Shown: piece after piece, positions 54,092-62,257 of the stretch
Numbering within the stretch: the first letter of the stretch is position 1
Layout of the letters: the number at the start of each line of letters is the position of its first letter
Assembly: GCF_900103695.1 (NCBI RefSeq)
Contig: NZ_FNHF01000001.1
Coordinates: 868,001 to 932,000 of the forward strand
From: Sediminibacillus halophilus
GTDB lineage: Bacteria; Bacillota; Bacilli; Bacillales; Amphibacillaceae
DNA: 64,000 nt
Reading direction: 5' to 3'
Translations under genes and position numbers: made by a program
The notes under the pieces: model-generated
The model's input: only the letters and a program-made list of their open reading frames with translations
Databases searched by the model: none
What the model was told of the DNA's origin: nothing

Positions 54092-54436
54092 ACCGGCCAC
54101 CTGTGTGTAAGGGGTTACATTATCTTTCAAAATTGAAGAAGAACTGCCCAATACCTTGTCATGAGTGGGTTGAGAGGTGGGATAAAACTTTTTGAAATTT
54201 GTTTGGTTTTGTTGAAGGATGCACAAGAAAAAAAGGTTAAAGAAAGGAGGAGCGTCGATAAAACGAGTCTGGGACATAACAAGATTGGATTTTTCTTTAA
54301 TCGACTTCCTTTCATTCTATTGGTTTAGTGCCGTTTCCAACCATGGCAGCAAGATAGTGAGCTTGCCAGAGGGGATAATTATCTAAGAGAAGGTTTTTCT
54401 ATCTGCTAAGTTAATTTGCAGATTATTGAATACATA
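54092..54436. other. Intergenic stretch, divergent side of carnitine operon
   Basis: About 345 bases. No convincing gene. It contains GAGTCTGGGACATAACA near 54265, resembling GGCTCAGACAAAA near 7626, perhaps remnants of a short dispersed repeat. Otherwise nothing seen. Confidence 0.4.
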
Positions 54437-54462
54437 AAAACCGAGCGAATTCGCTCGGTTTT
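54437..54462. terminator. Terminator hairpin beyond tetR
   Basis: AAAACCGAGCGAATTCGCTCGGTTTT is one continuous palindrome with T-runs on both sides. It lies about 220 bases past the tetR stop; further downstream is the promoter side of the carnitine operon. Confidence 0.7.
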
Positions 54463-54682
54463 GTTTCGCCACTAGGTCTTTGGACCTGCCTCCAAGTGGT
54501 TCTATCGTCTTTTTTCCGTTTCATCTTTTGGCACAAGATACTGCTATCACTTAATAACAGGCGTTTTTGCTGAAGAGCCGCTGATATATCGACATTTCGC
54601 GACCTGAGCCGTATAAGACAATCATTACTATCCGTCCAGTTAAAGGGTGAGAAAAAATGCTGTCTATAAAAAGGAAACAGCC

Positions 54683-55219
54683 CTATTCGTTGGCCCACTC
54701 TAATAAAGTTTTATAAACTTCTTCCTTTTTCTCCGGCTCGATATGATAAATATCAAATAACTCCGCCAGCCAGATGCCGTCTGAAGCAAGACGGATAATG
54801 GTTGCCTTTACAGGATCAATCCCATCCTCTTCTATTTCCTGCTGCCATTCAGCATAAAGTTCCCGAATGGGATCAAGCAGTTTTTCATTGACCGCCTTTG
54901 CTGCCAGCAATCCGGCATTCATGTCTTTATTTTGATACACTTGATTAAACGTGACGTTTACATAGGCACGCACCCACTGCCCTTTTTCTTCTGGATCCAT
55001 CTCTGCATTGTTGGCGATCTTTTCCCGATAGTTATTGGTTAAGTGTTCTACCATTCCTTCTACCAGGGCTTCCTTGGAAGGAAAATGGTACAATAATCCT
55101 CCTTTACTGATACCAGCTTCCTCCGCAACAGCTTCCAAGGTCAGATTAAATATCCCACGTTCACTAACGATTTTAGATGCAGCAGTAAGTATTTCTACTT
55201 TTCTAGAATGTCTGCCCAT
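54683..55219 (-). CDS. TetR-family transcriptional regulator of the carnitine region
   Basis: 178 aa repressor. HTH: RKVEILTAASKIVSERGIFNLTLEAVAEEAGISKGGLLYHFPSKEALVEGM, the typical TetR N-terminus, then a ligand-binding helical domain. Start at ATG 55219 (MGRHSRK) because GAGGAG lies about 7 bases before it and because the promoter TATAGT-box sits further upstream inside the longer open frame. Its promoter carries the same GACGGT operator as the carnitine operon, implying autorepression and control of that operon. Inducer probably carnitine, dehydrocarnitine or betainyl-CoA; unproven. Confidence 0.9.
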   Translation of the reverse strand: MGRHSRKVEILTAASKIVSERGIFNLTLEAVAEEAGISKGGLLYHFPSKEALVEGMVEHLTNNYREKIANNAEMDPEEKGQWVRAYVNVTFNQVYQNKDMNAGLLAAKAVNEKLLDPIRELYAEWQQEIEEDGIDPVKATIIRLASDGIWLAELFDIYHIEPEKKEEVYKTLLEWANE

Positions 55220-55256
55220 GAAAATCTCCTCTTGATTATCAGATTTTATGCCCTTT

Positions 55257-55285
55257 ACTATACTACCTGGACGGTTTTGTTTCAA
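55257..55285 (-). promoter_or_regulatory. tetR promoter with operator in the spacer
   Basis: Minus strand: -35 TTGAAA (55280-55285), 17-base spacer, -10 TATAGT (55257-55262), 38 bases before the tetR ATG. The spacer contains ACCGTCCAGGTAG with ACCGTCC fully matching the operator half in 54068-54081. The 29-base windows of the two promoters are nearly identical. Confidence 0.82.
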
Positions 55286-55380
55286 ATATAATTTTATCCT
55301 GGCTAAACGTTTCTCCTTGCCAAAAACGCTTACAACCCTTTCTACGATGGCTTTCGCTAAAGAGGAAAATTCTTTCATTT

Positions 55381-56331
55381 TCAAAAGCCAAGAGCCGATT
55401 CGATAAATGCTTCCAATCGTTTTTGAAATTCAGCGGTGGCAGCAGCGTAAGCATCCGTATGCCCCGCTCCCGGAACAATCCATAACTGTTTTTCACTGTT
55501 AGCTGCCTCGTACAATCGATGTGCCATTTCGGTGGGGACGAGTTCATCCTGGTCTCCATGAATAATAAATAATGGCCGGGTATTGTTTTTGACCTGCTTA
55601 ATGGCTGAAGCCTCGCCAAACCAGTAACCAGCACGAAGTTTAGTCATACCACTGGTGATGGATATCAAGGGAAAAGCAGGTAGATGATACAAATGTCGAA
55701 GTTGATGAGACAATTCTTCGCTGACATCCGTATATCCACTATCCGCAATGATTCCTTTTACTTGAGAAGGCAAATCCTCCCCGCTGATCATCAATACTAA
55801 TGCTGCTCCCATCGAGTTCCCATGTAAAAAGATGCTGTCCATTTGATAGTCATCGATTAGTCGTTGGATCCAATTTTGGTAGTCCAGACGATCGTGCCAG
55901 CCATATCCTATATAATCTCCTTCGCTATCCCCATGCCCCCGGGCATCCGGCATAAGGATCGAAAATCCATGTTCATAGTAGAATTTAGCAAGATCCCCCA
56001 TTTGTTCCCCAAATCCACGGTAACCATGTGCCAGGATAACCGCTTTTCCAGAAGCTTGGGGATGCTCTAAAAAATGCGCCCGCAGTTTCAACCCATCGTA
56101 TGATGTCATCTCCAGTTTATCCAGTTTCTGCGTGGCGAACCATTCTTGCGCTTCAACAAGTAATTTTCGATCCGTTTCGCTGTTCGGTAACTCCACAGGT
56201 TCTTCACTGTAAAGTTCAACTTTCTCCCCGCGCTTCACTCCCTGGTTGTAAAAATAATCACTTGCTCCGAGAAGAACTGCAACAATCAGAAAGACAATAC
56301 TGCCAGTAATCCAAGCTATTCTCTTTTTCAT
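55381..56331 (-). CDS. Membrane-anchored alpha/beta hydrolase
   Basis: 316 aa. One N-terminal helix (RIAWITGSIVFLIVAVLLG) anchors the protein; hydrolase fold with HGYRGFGEQMG, DARGHGDSEGD, nucleophile Ser173 in HGNSMGAA, Asp in IHGDQDELVP and His in PGAGHTDAY. Similar to the YqkD-type putative esterases. It lies upstream of tetR but has its own ribosome site (AGAGGGG) and a 160-base gap, so no operon is implied. Ester substrate unknown. Confidence 0.87.
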   Translation of the reverse strand: MKKRIAWITGSIVFLIVAVLLGASDYFYNQGVKRGEKVELYSEEPVELPNSETDRKLLVEAQEWFATQKLDKLEMTSYDGLKLRAHFLEHPQASGKAVILAHGYRGFGEQMGDLAKFYYEHGFSILMPDARGHGDSEGDYIGYGWHDRLDYQNWIQRLIDDYQMDSIFLHGNSMGAALVLMISGEDLPSQVKGIIADSGYTDVSEELSHQLRHLYHLPAFPLISITSGMTKLRAGYWFGEASAIKQVKNNTRPLFIIHGDQDELVPTEMAHRLYEAANSEKQLWIVPGAGHTDAYAAATAEFQKRLEAFIESALGF

Positions 56332-56490
56332 TCCATCCCCTCTTACAAATCTTTTTATCTATCTTTGTACTCATTATATCGGAAACAAATTGGAAGCGCA
56401 GTCATTTTCTCGATCTAAAAAAATTGAAAATTCCTATTGTTTTTCTTTTTCATTTAGTGTAAGGTTAATGACAATCATTGAAACTGAATA

Positions 56491-56645
56491 AGCGCTTATC
56501 AAGAGAGGTTAAGGGACTGGCCCGAAGACGCCTCAGCAACCAGCCAATCAGGTATGGTGCTAAATCCAGTAGACATTTTTGTCTAGCAGATAAGAAGAAC
56601 GTGGATTGAAAGAGCCTTCTTCTTAGAAGTCTCTTTTTTGTTTTC
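56491..56645 (+). ncRNA. SAM riboswitch (S-box leader) with terminator
   Basis: Conserved S-box core is visible: CTTATCAAGAGAGGT, AAGGGACTGGCCC, GAAGACGCCTCAGCAACC, and the closing segment AGATAAGAAG. A terminator hairpin AGAG..TTCT-TCTT-AGAA..CTCT with TTTTTTG follows at 56611-56640. SAM binding is known to favour the terminator, so the downstream gene is expressed when methionine/SAM is low. It is directly upstream of the MetE-like gene. Confidence 0.96.
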
Positions 56646-56700
56646 TTAATCAAAAAGACAGAAGGAAACTATTTTACTCATTAATGAAAGGGAGAATCTC

Positions 56701-57831
56701 ATGAAAAAAAATCAGTTTGACCAACCTGTAAACGTGCTTCTTAACCCTCCGTTTAAAGGAGATCATGTCGGCAGCCTGCTGCGTCCGGAAAGGCTTAAAC
56801 ATGCACGATTGCAACAGCAAAAAGGGGAAATAACAGCAGAACAACTTCGAACCGTGGAAGACGAGGAGATTATCCGGGTAGTAGAAAAACAAAAACAGGC
56901 TGGCCTTCAGGCTGTGACAGATGGTGAATTCCGCCGTTCCTGGTGGCACTTTGACTTTCTTGAACAACTAGAGGGCGTAGAAGCTTACGTACCGGAAAGC
57001 GGAATTCAGTTCCATGGTAAAAAAACGAAGGCACGCGGTATAAAGATCACAGGAAAAGTTGACTTCAGCGAGCACCCAATGGTGGAAGATTATAGATTTT
57101 TACATAATATAGCCGGGGACCATACTGCCAAGATGACGATACCAAGTCCGAACATGTTGTATTTTCGCGGAAAACTGGAATACTCCCCTTATGAAGACCA
57201 GGAAGTGTTTTTCGCTGACTTAACCACTGCATACAAAAAGGCGATCCAAGCTTTTTATGATGCCGGCTGTCGTTATTTACAACTCGATGATACCTCTTGG
57301 TCGTTGTTCTTCTCGGAAGACGGACGCTCGCGCATACGCGCAAGCGGGCAGAACCCGGACGAACTCAGCCACTTTTTTGCCCGATGCATCAACGAATCCA
57401 TTGCCGACAAACCAGATGACCTGACTATCACCATGCACATTTGCCGGGGAAATTATCAGTCCACCTGGGCCGCTTCCGGTGGTTATGACGCTGTCTCTGA
57501 AGTGATTTTCGGCGGTCTGGATGTAGACGGTCTGTTCCTTGAATACGATGACGACCGTTCCGGAGGCTTCGAACCACTGCGTTTTGTCAATCGTTCAGAT
57601 TTGCAAATTGTTTTGGGACTGGTCACTTCCAAACACGGCAATTTAGAGGACAGAGAATTTATTAAGAAACGCCTCGACAAAGCAGCGGAACATGTAGACA
57701 AGGATCAGTTATGCTTGAGCCCCCAATGCGGTTTTGCCTCGACAGAAGAAGGAAACCTGCTGACAGAAGAGGAACAGTGGGCTAAATTACGCCATGTTGT
57801 AAACATTGCCGATGAAGTATGGAATAGCTGA
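56701..57831 (+). CDS. MetE C-terminal-type cobalamin-independent methyltransferase (YxjG/YxjH-like)
   Basis: 376 aa, half the size of MetE. Seen: GDHVGSLLRPERL, LQAVTDGEFRRSWWHFDF, YLQLDDTSW, HICRGNYQSTWAASGGYD (Zn His/Cys) and SPQCGFAST (Zn Cys). This is the YxjG/YxjH group, S-box regulated in B. subtilis, probably recycling homocysteine or a thiol with a methyl donor other than folate polyglutamate. ATG follows AAAGGGAG; S-box upstream. Converges with the metal ATPase gene across 17 bases. Confidence 0.9.
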   Translation: MKKNQFDQPVNVLLNPPFKGDHVGSLLRPERLKHARLQQQKGEITAEQLRTVEDEEIIRVVEKQKQAGLQAVTDGEFRRSWWHFDFLEQLEGVEAYVPESGIQFHGKKTKARGIKITGKVDFSEHPMVEDYRFLHNIAGDHTAKMTIPSPNMLYFRGKLEYSPYEDQEVFFADLTTAYKKAIQAFYDAGCRYLQLDDTSWSLFFSEDGRSRIRASGQNPDELSHFFARCINESIADKPDDLTITMHICRGNYQSTWAASGGYDAVSEVIFGGLDVDGLFLEYDDDRSGGFEPLRFVNRSDLQIVLGLVTSKHGNLEDREFIKKRLDKAAEHVDKDQLCLSPQCGFASTEEGNLLTEEEQWAKLRHVVNIADEVWNS

Positions 57832-57850
57832 CAATCGGAGACTGTCAGCT
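57826..57850. terminator. Stem-loop between convergent genes
   Basis: AGCTGACA-ATCGGAGAC-TGTCAGCT overlaps the yxjG-like stop and reaches the ATPase stop; a compact shared terminator is possible, although T-runs are weak. Confidence 0.55.
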
Positions 57851-59774
57851 AGCGCAAAAGGCGCAGTCCATTTAAAATAACCAGGATCGTGCTGCCTTCA
57901 TGGCCGATTACCCCTAATGGCAAATCGAGAAGCTGCAGAAAATTAGTCATGATCAATAACAGAATGACTGCGACAGAAAAGAAAACATTTTGTTTAATGA
58001 TTCTGCTCATCCGCCTGGAAAGCGACACAGCGTCGGCGATTTTGCTTAAATCATTTTTCATCAAAACGATATCTGCTGTTTCCAGTGCCACATCGGTACC
58101 CGCCCCCATGGCTATTCCCACATTAGCCGTGGCCAGGGCGGGTGCATCATTGATGCCGTCACCGACCATGCCGACTGCTCCATACTGGTCTTTCAGTTGT
58201 TTGATACGGTTTAGTTTCTCATCAGGTAAACACGCTGCCGCAAAATCATCGATTCCACATTCTGCAGCAATTGCTGCAGCTGTTTTTTCATTATCTCCAG
58301 TCAACATCACCGTAATGATTCCATTTTGTTGCAGCGATTTTAGGGCTGTAGCTGTTTCTGCCCTGACCGTGTCTTTGAGGGCTATCACTGCAGCAATCCC
58401 TTTCTCGTCAGCAGCGAAAACAACTGTTTTTCCCTCTGCAGCCAATTTGCCGGCAATTCCTCCCTGAAATTTGGCAGACTCTTCTCTTCCGACAAATTCG
58501 GCACTGCCTATTTTCCAACTCGATCCTCCCAGTACCGCCTTTACTCCGTGACCACGTTCCTCCGTTATTTGTTCAGGTAAAGACTTGGGAAGGTATTTTT
58601 GTGATTCCGCGTATCTTACAATGGATTGAGCCAAAGGATGATTGGAGTTCGCTTCTATTGCCCGAATATTTTCTAAAATACTCCCATCATCATCACGGAA
58701 ATAAGCGTCGGTAACATGAGGATATCCTTCTGTGAGCGTACCTGTCTTATCGAAGGCTACAACCTTCATTCGGGACAGTTTTTCCAGATGGATCCCGCCT
58801 TTGAACAAAATTCCGCGACGGGCCCCGTTAGAAATCGATGAAAGCATCGCCGGCATGATAGAAGCAACCAATGCACACGGTGATGCTACTACCAGGAGCA
58901 CCATGGCCCGATAAATGGTTTCCTGCCAGCTCCAACCAACTACATAAGGAGGGAAAATCATCATCAATAGAACAGCAAGCAAGACTACTTTCACATAAAC
59001 ACCTTCAAACCGTTCTATAAAAAGCTGGGATGGTGACTTTTCACTCTGAGCAGATTGGACTAGATAGATGATTTTTTGGAAGAGTGTCTCATCGGCAAGT
59101 TTGCTGACTTCAACAGTAATGGTGCCATTCAGGTTGATAGTACCGGCAAATACATTATCACCTTTTTGTTTTTCTACTGGGAATGCTTCACCAGTTATCG
59201 CTGACTCATCCAATGAAGTGCTCCCTCTGCTTATCTGTCCATCAGCCGGTACGCTTTCGCCTGCTTTAATGAAAACAAGATCACCCACCTCCAATTCCGA
59301 CACCGCTACTGCTATTTCTTTTCCGTTTACAAGCCTCATCGCTGTTTGCGGCTGCAAATCCATCAGGCCGGAAAGCTCCTTTTGACTTTTATTCATCGTA
59401 TAAGTCTCCAAAGCCCCGCTTAAAGCAAAGATAAAAATCAGAATGGCTCCTTCCGTCCAATAACCAATTGCCGCTGAACCTATTGCAGCAAATACCATCA
59501 GCATTTCGACATTCAGTTTCCTGTCCTGAATGGTTTCGATTATACCTTCTTTCGCTTTTGCAAAGCCCCCGATCAAAAAAGCAGACAGGTGGAGAAAGAT
59601 AAACAATGACGCCGTTATCCTATCTTCCATCGACCAGGCCGTCAGTACCAGCAGTCCACTGATGATAGCTGCAATAAGCTCACCATGCAATTTTAATCCT
59701 TCCTCTAATTTTCTGATAGGAGTACATGCGTTTTTTTCCTTTGCTGCCCCTGCGTTAACAACTTCCGAGCTCAT
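57849..59774 (-). CDS. Heavy-metal P1B-type ATPase (ZosA-like)
   Basis: About 641 aa. Eight helices; phosphorylation Asp342 in AFDKTGTL; CPx-type metal site is Ser-Pro-Cys (SPC, about 298-300); VGDGINDAPALA in the ATP domain; GEAFPVEKQKGD actuator loop. No N-terminal metal-binding domain (HMA), as in ZosA of B. subtilis, a PerR-regulated zinc importer. Start at ATG 59774 is tentative (GTG and TTG just upstream are possible). PerR-like boxes precede it. Metal is likely Zn, inferred. Confidence 0.9.
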   Translation of the reverse strand: MSSEVVNAGAAKEKNACTPIRKLEEGLKLHGELIAAIISGLLVLTAWSMEDRITASLFIFLHLSAFLIGGFAKAKEGIIETIQDRKLNVEMLMVFAAIGSAAIGYWTEGAILIFIFALSGALETYTMNKSQKELSGLMDLQPQTAMRLVNGKEIAVAVSELEVGDLVFIKAGESVPADGQISRGSTSLDESAITGEAFPVEKQKGDNVFAGTINLNGTITVEVSKLADETLFQKIIYLVQSAQSEKSPSQLFIERFEGVYVKVVLLAVLLMMIFPPYVVGWSWQETIYRAMVLLVVASPCALVASIMPAMLSSISNGARRGILFKGGIHLEKLSRMKVVAFDKTGTLTEGYPHVTDAYFRDDDGSILENIRAIEANSNHPLAQSIVRYAESQKYLPKSLPEQITEERGHGVKAVLGGSSWKIGSAEFVGREESAKFQGGIAGKLAAEGKTVVFAADEKGIAAVIALKDTVRAETATALKSLQQNGIITVMLTGDNEKTAAAIAAECGIDDFAAACLPDEKLNRIKQLKDQYGAVGMVGDGINDAPALATANVGIAMGAGTDVALETADIVLMKNDLSKIADAVSLSRRMSRIIKQNVFFSVAVILLLIMTNFLQLLDLPLGVIGHEGSTILVILNGLRLLR

Positions 59775-59812
59775 TTCCAACACTTCCCCTCGTTTTCACT
59801 CTTTTTATCAAT

Positions 59813-59827
59813 TTATAATAATTATTA
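59813..59827. promoter_or_regulatory. PerR/Fur-type box, first copy
   Basis: TTATAATAATTATTA differs from the PerR consensus TTATAATNATTATAA at a single position, 39-53 bases before the ATPase start. Fur boxes are similar, but the ZosA-like gene favours PerR. Confidence 0.7.
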
Positions 59828-59872
59828 TCTAATTTTAATTATAAACTAAAAGGGAAGTAAATCAAGTGAAAA

Positions 59873-59887
59873 CTATAATTATTTTAA
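59873..59887. promoter_or_regulatory. PerR/Fur-type box, second weaker copy
   Basis: CTATAATTATTTTAA matches the PerR consensus TTATAATNATTATAA at 12 of 14 fixed positions, 46 bases upstream of the first box. Confidence 0.4.
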
Positions 59888-60014
59888 AATGGACGACGGC
59901 TGCCGCGCTTTGTCTTTCGTTCATTCACGACTGCTTGTTTACTCCTATTTTATTTGGATTAAAGTCGAATAGTTCGGGCTCACTATTCCACTAATTCATC
60001 AATAAAAGAAAGAA
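59888..60014. other. Intergenic sequence, nothing recognised
   Basis: No frame or repeat seen besides the hairpin at the end of this gap. Confidence 0.4.
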
Positions 60015-60043
60015 GCTGCTGACAGCTTATTGCTGTCAACAGC
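60015..60043 (-). terminator. Possible terminator of methyltransferase gene
   Basis: GCTGCTGACAGC and GCTGTCAACAGC form a 12-bp stem with one mismatch and a 5-base loop, about 120 bases past the stop on the minus strand. Confidence 0.5.
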
Positions 60044-60162
60044 CTTAACATAGAAAAATTCTCTAATAGACGATAGCATTCATACCCCCATCATTATTCT
60101 CTTTTATCGTGAATAATCTGGATAGATAGATCCATTTATCAGCATTCCATTCAGGAGGATTT

Positions 60163-60714
60163 CTACTTAATCGCATCCACTATCAAAGACACAAATCCCA
60201 ACTGTTCCTTTTCATTGCGATGATCAAATCGTTTTGAACGATAGATAAAACCGTCTTTTTCCTCCCATTCATTATAATGAAAGTCCCCCTGCCCATCACA
60301 AAATTCCAGCAACTTCACGTCAAACCCAGCTGCTTGAAACATTTCCGATAAGCTCTTATAGTCATGTACAATTTTGTGGGAGGCAGCCGGATGATCCGGA
60401 GACCCGGGTCCGCCTACTTGTACCCCTTCTTGGTATACTTCATTCTGAAAATTTGCATCAGGTACAGCACACCGGACATAGCCTCCAGGACGCAAGAACC
60501 GGTAACATATTTCCGCTGCTGCTATCCCTTCCTCGTAAGTAAGATGTTCCCAAACGTGTTCAGCCAATATGGCAGAAACCGAGCCGGGAGCAAATTTTTT
60601 CCGCCACCCTTCTTCTTCCAGCAAATTCAGTTCTTTTTCCTGTGTATGTAGCCAGCCTGGATTATTGTGGTAATCCCCAGCTCCTATGACAATGTTTATT
60701 CCTTGATCAGCCAC
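60163..60714 (-). CDS. Class I SAM-dependent methyltransferase
   Basis: 183 aa. SAM-binding motif I VIGAGDYHN near the N-terminus, then ILAEHVWEHLTYEEGIAAAE and LRPGGYVRCAVPDANF, typical of small-molecule methyltransferases. C-terminal end is short. GTG start with AAGGAGGG about 8 bases ahead. Single gene. Substrate unknown; DUF-like group encoded in many Bacillaceae. Confidence 0.85.
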   Translation of the reverse strand: MADQGINIVIGAGDYHNNPGWLHTQEKELNLLEEEGWRKKFAPGSVSAILAEHVWEHLTYEEGIAAAEICYRFLRPGGYVRCAVPDANFQNEVYQEGVQVGGPGSPDHPAASHKIVHDYKSLSEMFQAAGFDVKLLEFCDGQGDFHYNEWEEKDGFIYRSKRFDHRNEKEQLGFVSLIVDAIK

Positions 60715-60876
60715 TTTTCTCCCTCCTTTTTAGTAGTCTTTTCTTAATCTTTTCATTATTTTCCATATTTGTCCATCCCAATAAAAGACATTATGCCCTC
60801 TTTATCATAAAAACATAGCGTGTGAGAAGACCTCCCGAATTTTTTAGCAAACCTTGCAATGAAAAAAATTTACCTC
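60715..60876. other. Intergenic sequence
   Basis: No gene or hairpin seen between the methyltransferase and the MerR-type promoter. Confidence 0.4.
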
Positions 60877-60907
60877 TTGACTTAGAGTTAACTCGAAGTA
60901 GTATACT
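60877..60907 (+). promoter_or_regulatory. MerR-type promoter with overlong spacer and dyad
   Basis: TTGACT (60877-60882), 19-base spacer, TATACT (60902-60907). The spacer lies over the dyad ACTTAGAGTT-AACTCGAAGT (60880-60899, one mismatch), the geometry of MerR-family activators. No MerR gene is in the window. Confidence 0.78.
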
Positions 60908-60970
60908 CACTGTTAACTACTGATAATTTATGTAGTGGTAAATACTCATAAATAAAAGGAGACAAAATCT

Positions 60971-60997
60971 ATGAAGTCAACCTCAAAAGACATTTAG
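60971..60997 (+). other. Eight-codon reading frame behind the MerR-type promoter, leader peptide or gene relic
   Basis: ATG with AAAAGGAG about 9 bases upstream encodes MKSTSKDI then TAG. Promoter and ribosome site are good but no longer frame follows, and the next 300 bases show no recognisable coding frame. It may be the start of a gene now deleted or degraded, or a short leader. Confidence 0.4.
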
Positions 60998-61302
60998 CTA
61001 AACGACTATTGCATTATCACTTCAAAGAAGCTTACCGATTAAACAGGAAAGCGAGTCATTGACACAACCTACGAAAAGCATAAATTAAGACATAAATTGA
61101 TTATGGTCCTATTTGATTCTTCCTAGATCACCTTAATGAGATATTTTCATTTAATTTCTATCATAACGGCATCAGAGAGTGTTGGTCTTTAACAATTCAC
61201 ACTTGCTAGTCCAAATATTTTTTCTCCAATGTATAAAATGATGATAAAAAATAGTCAGACTTGGACTTCCTGTTAGTGAAAAAAATTATAAGGAGAGACT
61301 TT
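60998..61302. other. Intergenic sequence, nothing recognised
   Basis: AT-rich, with stop codons in all frames; it precedes the monooxygenase-like gene. Confidence 0.4.
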
Positions 61303-61632
61303 ATGACTCAAATTTCAAAGAATGACCCTATACTAACATTGATCAACGTATTCACCGTAGATCCTGAAAATCAAGCACGCGTTGTTGAGTTATTAACAAA
61401 AGCGACAGATATCTCAGTTCGGCATGCCCCAGGATTTATTTCATCTAGCCTTCATCAAAGTTTAGATGGAACCAAGGTTACAATGTATGCTCAATGGAAG
61501 AGTGAAGAAGAATATAATGCTATGCGAAGAGACCCTAAACCGCTGCCATATTTTCAAGAAATATTAACTTTAGCTAAGTTTGACCCTGGTATGTATGAAG
61601 TGGTCAAAACATTTGAAGCAGCAGATAAATAA
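61303..61632 (+). CDS. Antibiotic-biosynthesis-monooxygenase-domain (ABM) protein
   Basis: 109 aa ferredoxin-like fold. LINVFTVDPENQARVVELLTKATD, HAPGFISSSLHQSLDGTKVTMYAQWKSEEEYNAM and YFQEILTLAKFDPGMYEV span the whole ABM domain. ATG 61303 has AAGGAGAG 7 bases upstream; a 14-codon upstream frame is unlikely. Cytoplasmic, possibly an oxygenase or a small-ligand-binding protein. Its AT-rich codons differ from the genes left of 60 kb. Confidence 0.82.
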   Translation: MTQISKNDPILTLINVFTVDPENQARVVELLTKATDISVRHAPGFISSSLHQSLDGTKVTMYAQWKSEEEYNAMRRDPKPLPYFQEILTLAKFDPGMYEVVKTFEAADK

Positions 61633-61680
61633 GGTTGATAAAGGTCACTCTATAACCAAGCGTAATTATCTTAAAAAATG

Positions 61681-61713
61681 CTCTTTGTGACGTAATGTCC
61701 AGAGAGTTTTTTT
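61681..61713 (+). terminator. Terminator of ABM gene
   Basis: CTCTTTG pairs with CAGAGAG (one G-U) across a 12-base loop, followed by TTTTTTT. Confidence 0.65.
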
Positions 61714-62117
61714 ATTATATGTATAGCCTTCCAAGAAGCCTCCAAGATTAGTTAAATTTGGACTCTGCTCAAAGGATACTTTTGTATGGAGTACAAGGTT
61801 TACGGCTCAGGGGCTTATAATTATACTGCCAATCTGAAGGCCAACAATTCGCAGCCGTATTCAAGCCTGTAGTGCTCATCAATAGCACAGCCTTTAAATC
61901 AATGCCTTTGACACTTTCAAGAATTATCGCATTGCTCAAGGAGTATTGTTTCTTATGAATAGGTATAATTATCAATTAGGTTGTTAAGGTAAAAGTTTTT
62001 TCAAATTTATTATTAAGATACAAACTACTTTCCATCTTAAACCGTCTTATTCTTAAGCTTCCAACCCCTGAATTGGAAGAAAGTGGCATCAACTAGCCGA
62101 GGTCATCGGTGAAGTGC
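61714..62117. other. Intergenic stretch, no gene supported
   Basis: 400 bases of AT-rich sequence. A 68-codon minus frame (61769-61975) has no ribosome site or known motif. A small hairpin CTTCCAA-N8-TTGGAAG lies at about 62059-62080. Nothing else recognised. Confidence 0.45.
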
Positions 62118-62144
62118 AATAGGCGAGTTTGCCACTCGCCTATT
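62118..62144. terminator. Terminator of HD-domain gene, bidirectional
   Basis: AATAGGCGAGT-TTGCC-ACTCGCCTATT, 11-bp perfect stem with T-run on the plus side; 114 bases past the HD gene stop on the minus strand. Confidence 0.75.
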
Positions 62145-62257
62145 TTTTAAGTATTAATTTTGGATGCCCAATATTCTTATCAGCAGTCTTGATGAACTCA
62201 ATCATAAAAGAAAATTTCAAAAAACAGTAACTAAGAATACTTGTGTTTACTTTATGT

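Noticed and set aside
54423-54698. Minus-strand frame overlapping the end of tetR
   Set aside because: Contains the terminator palindrome, lacks a ribosome site and overlaps the tetR coding end.
54683-55384. Long TetR start with 55 extra codons
   Set aside because: The extra stretch contains the promoter -10 and -35 boxes and has no ribosome site; the ATG at 55219 has both signals.
61769-61975. Minus-strand frame resembling a transposase tail
   Set aside because: No ribosome site, no known motif and low-complexity composition; treated as noncoding.
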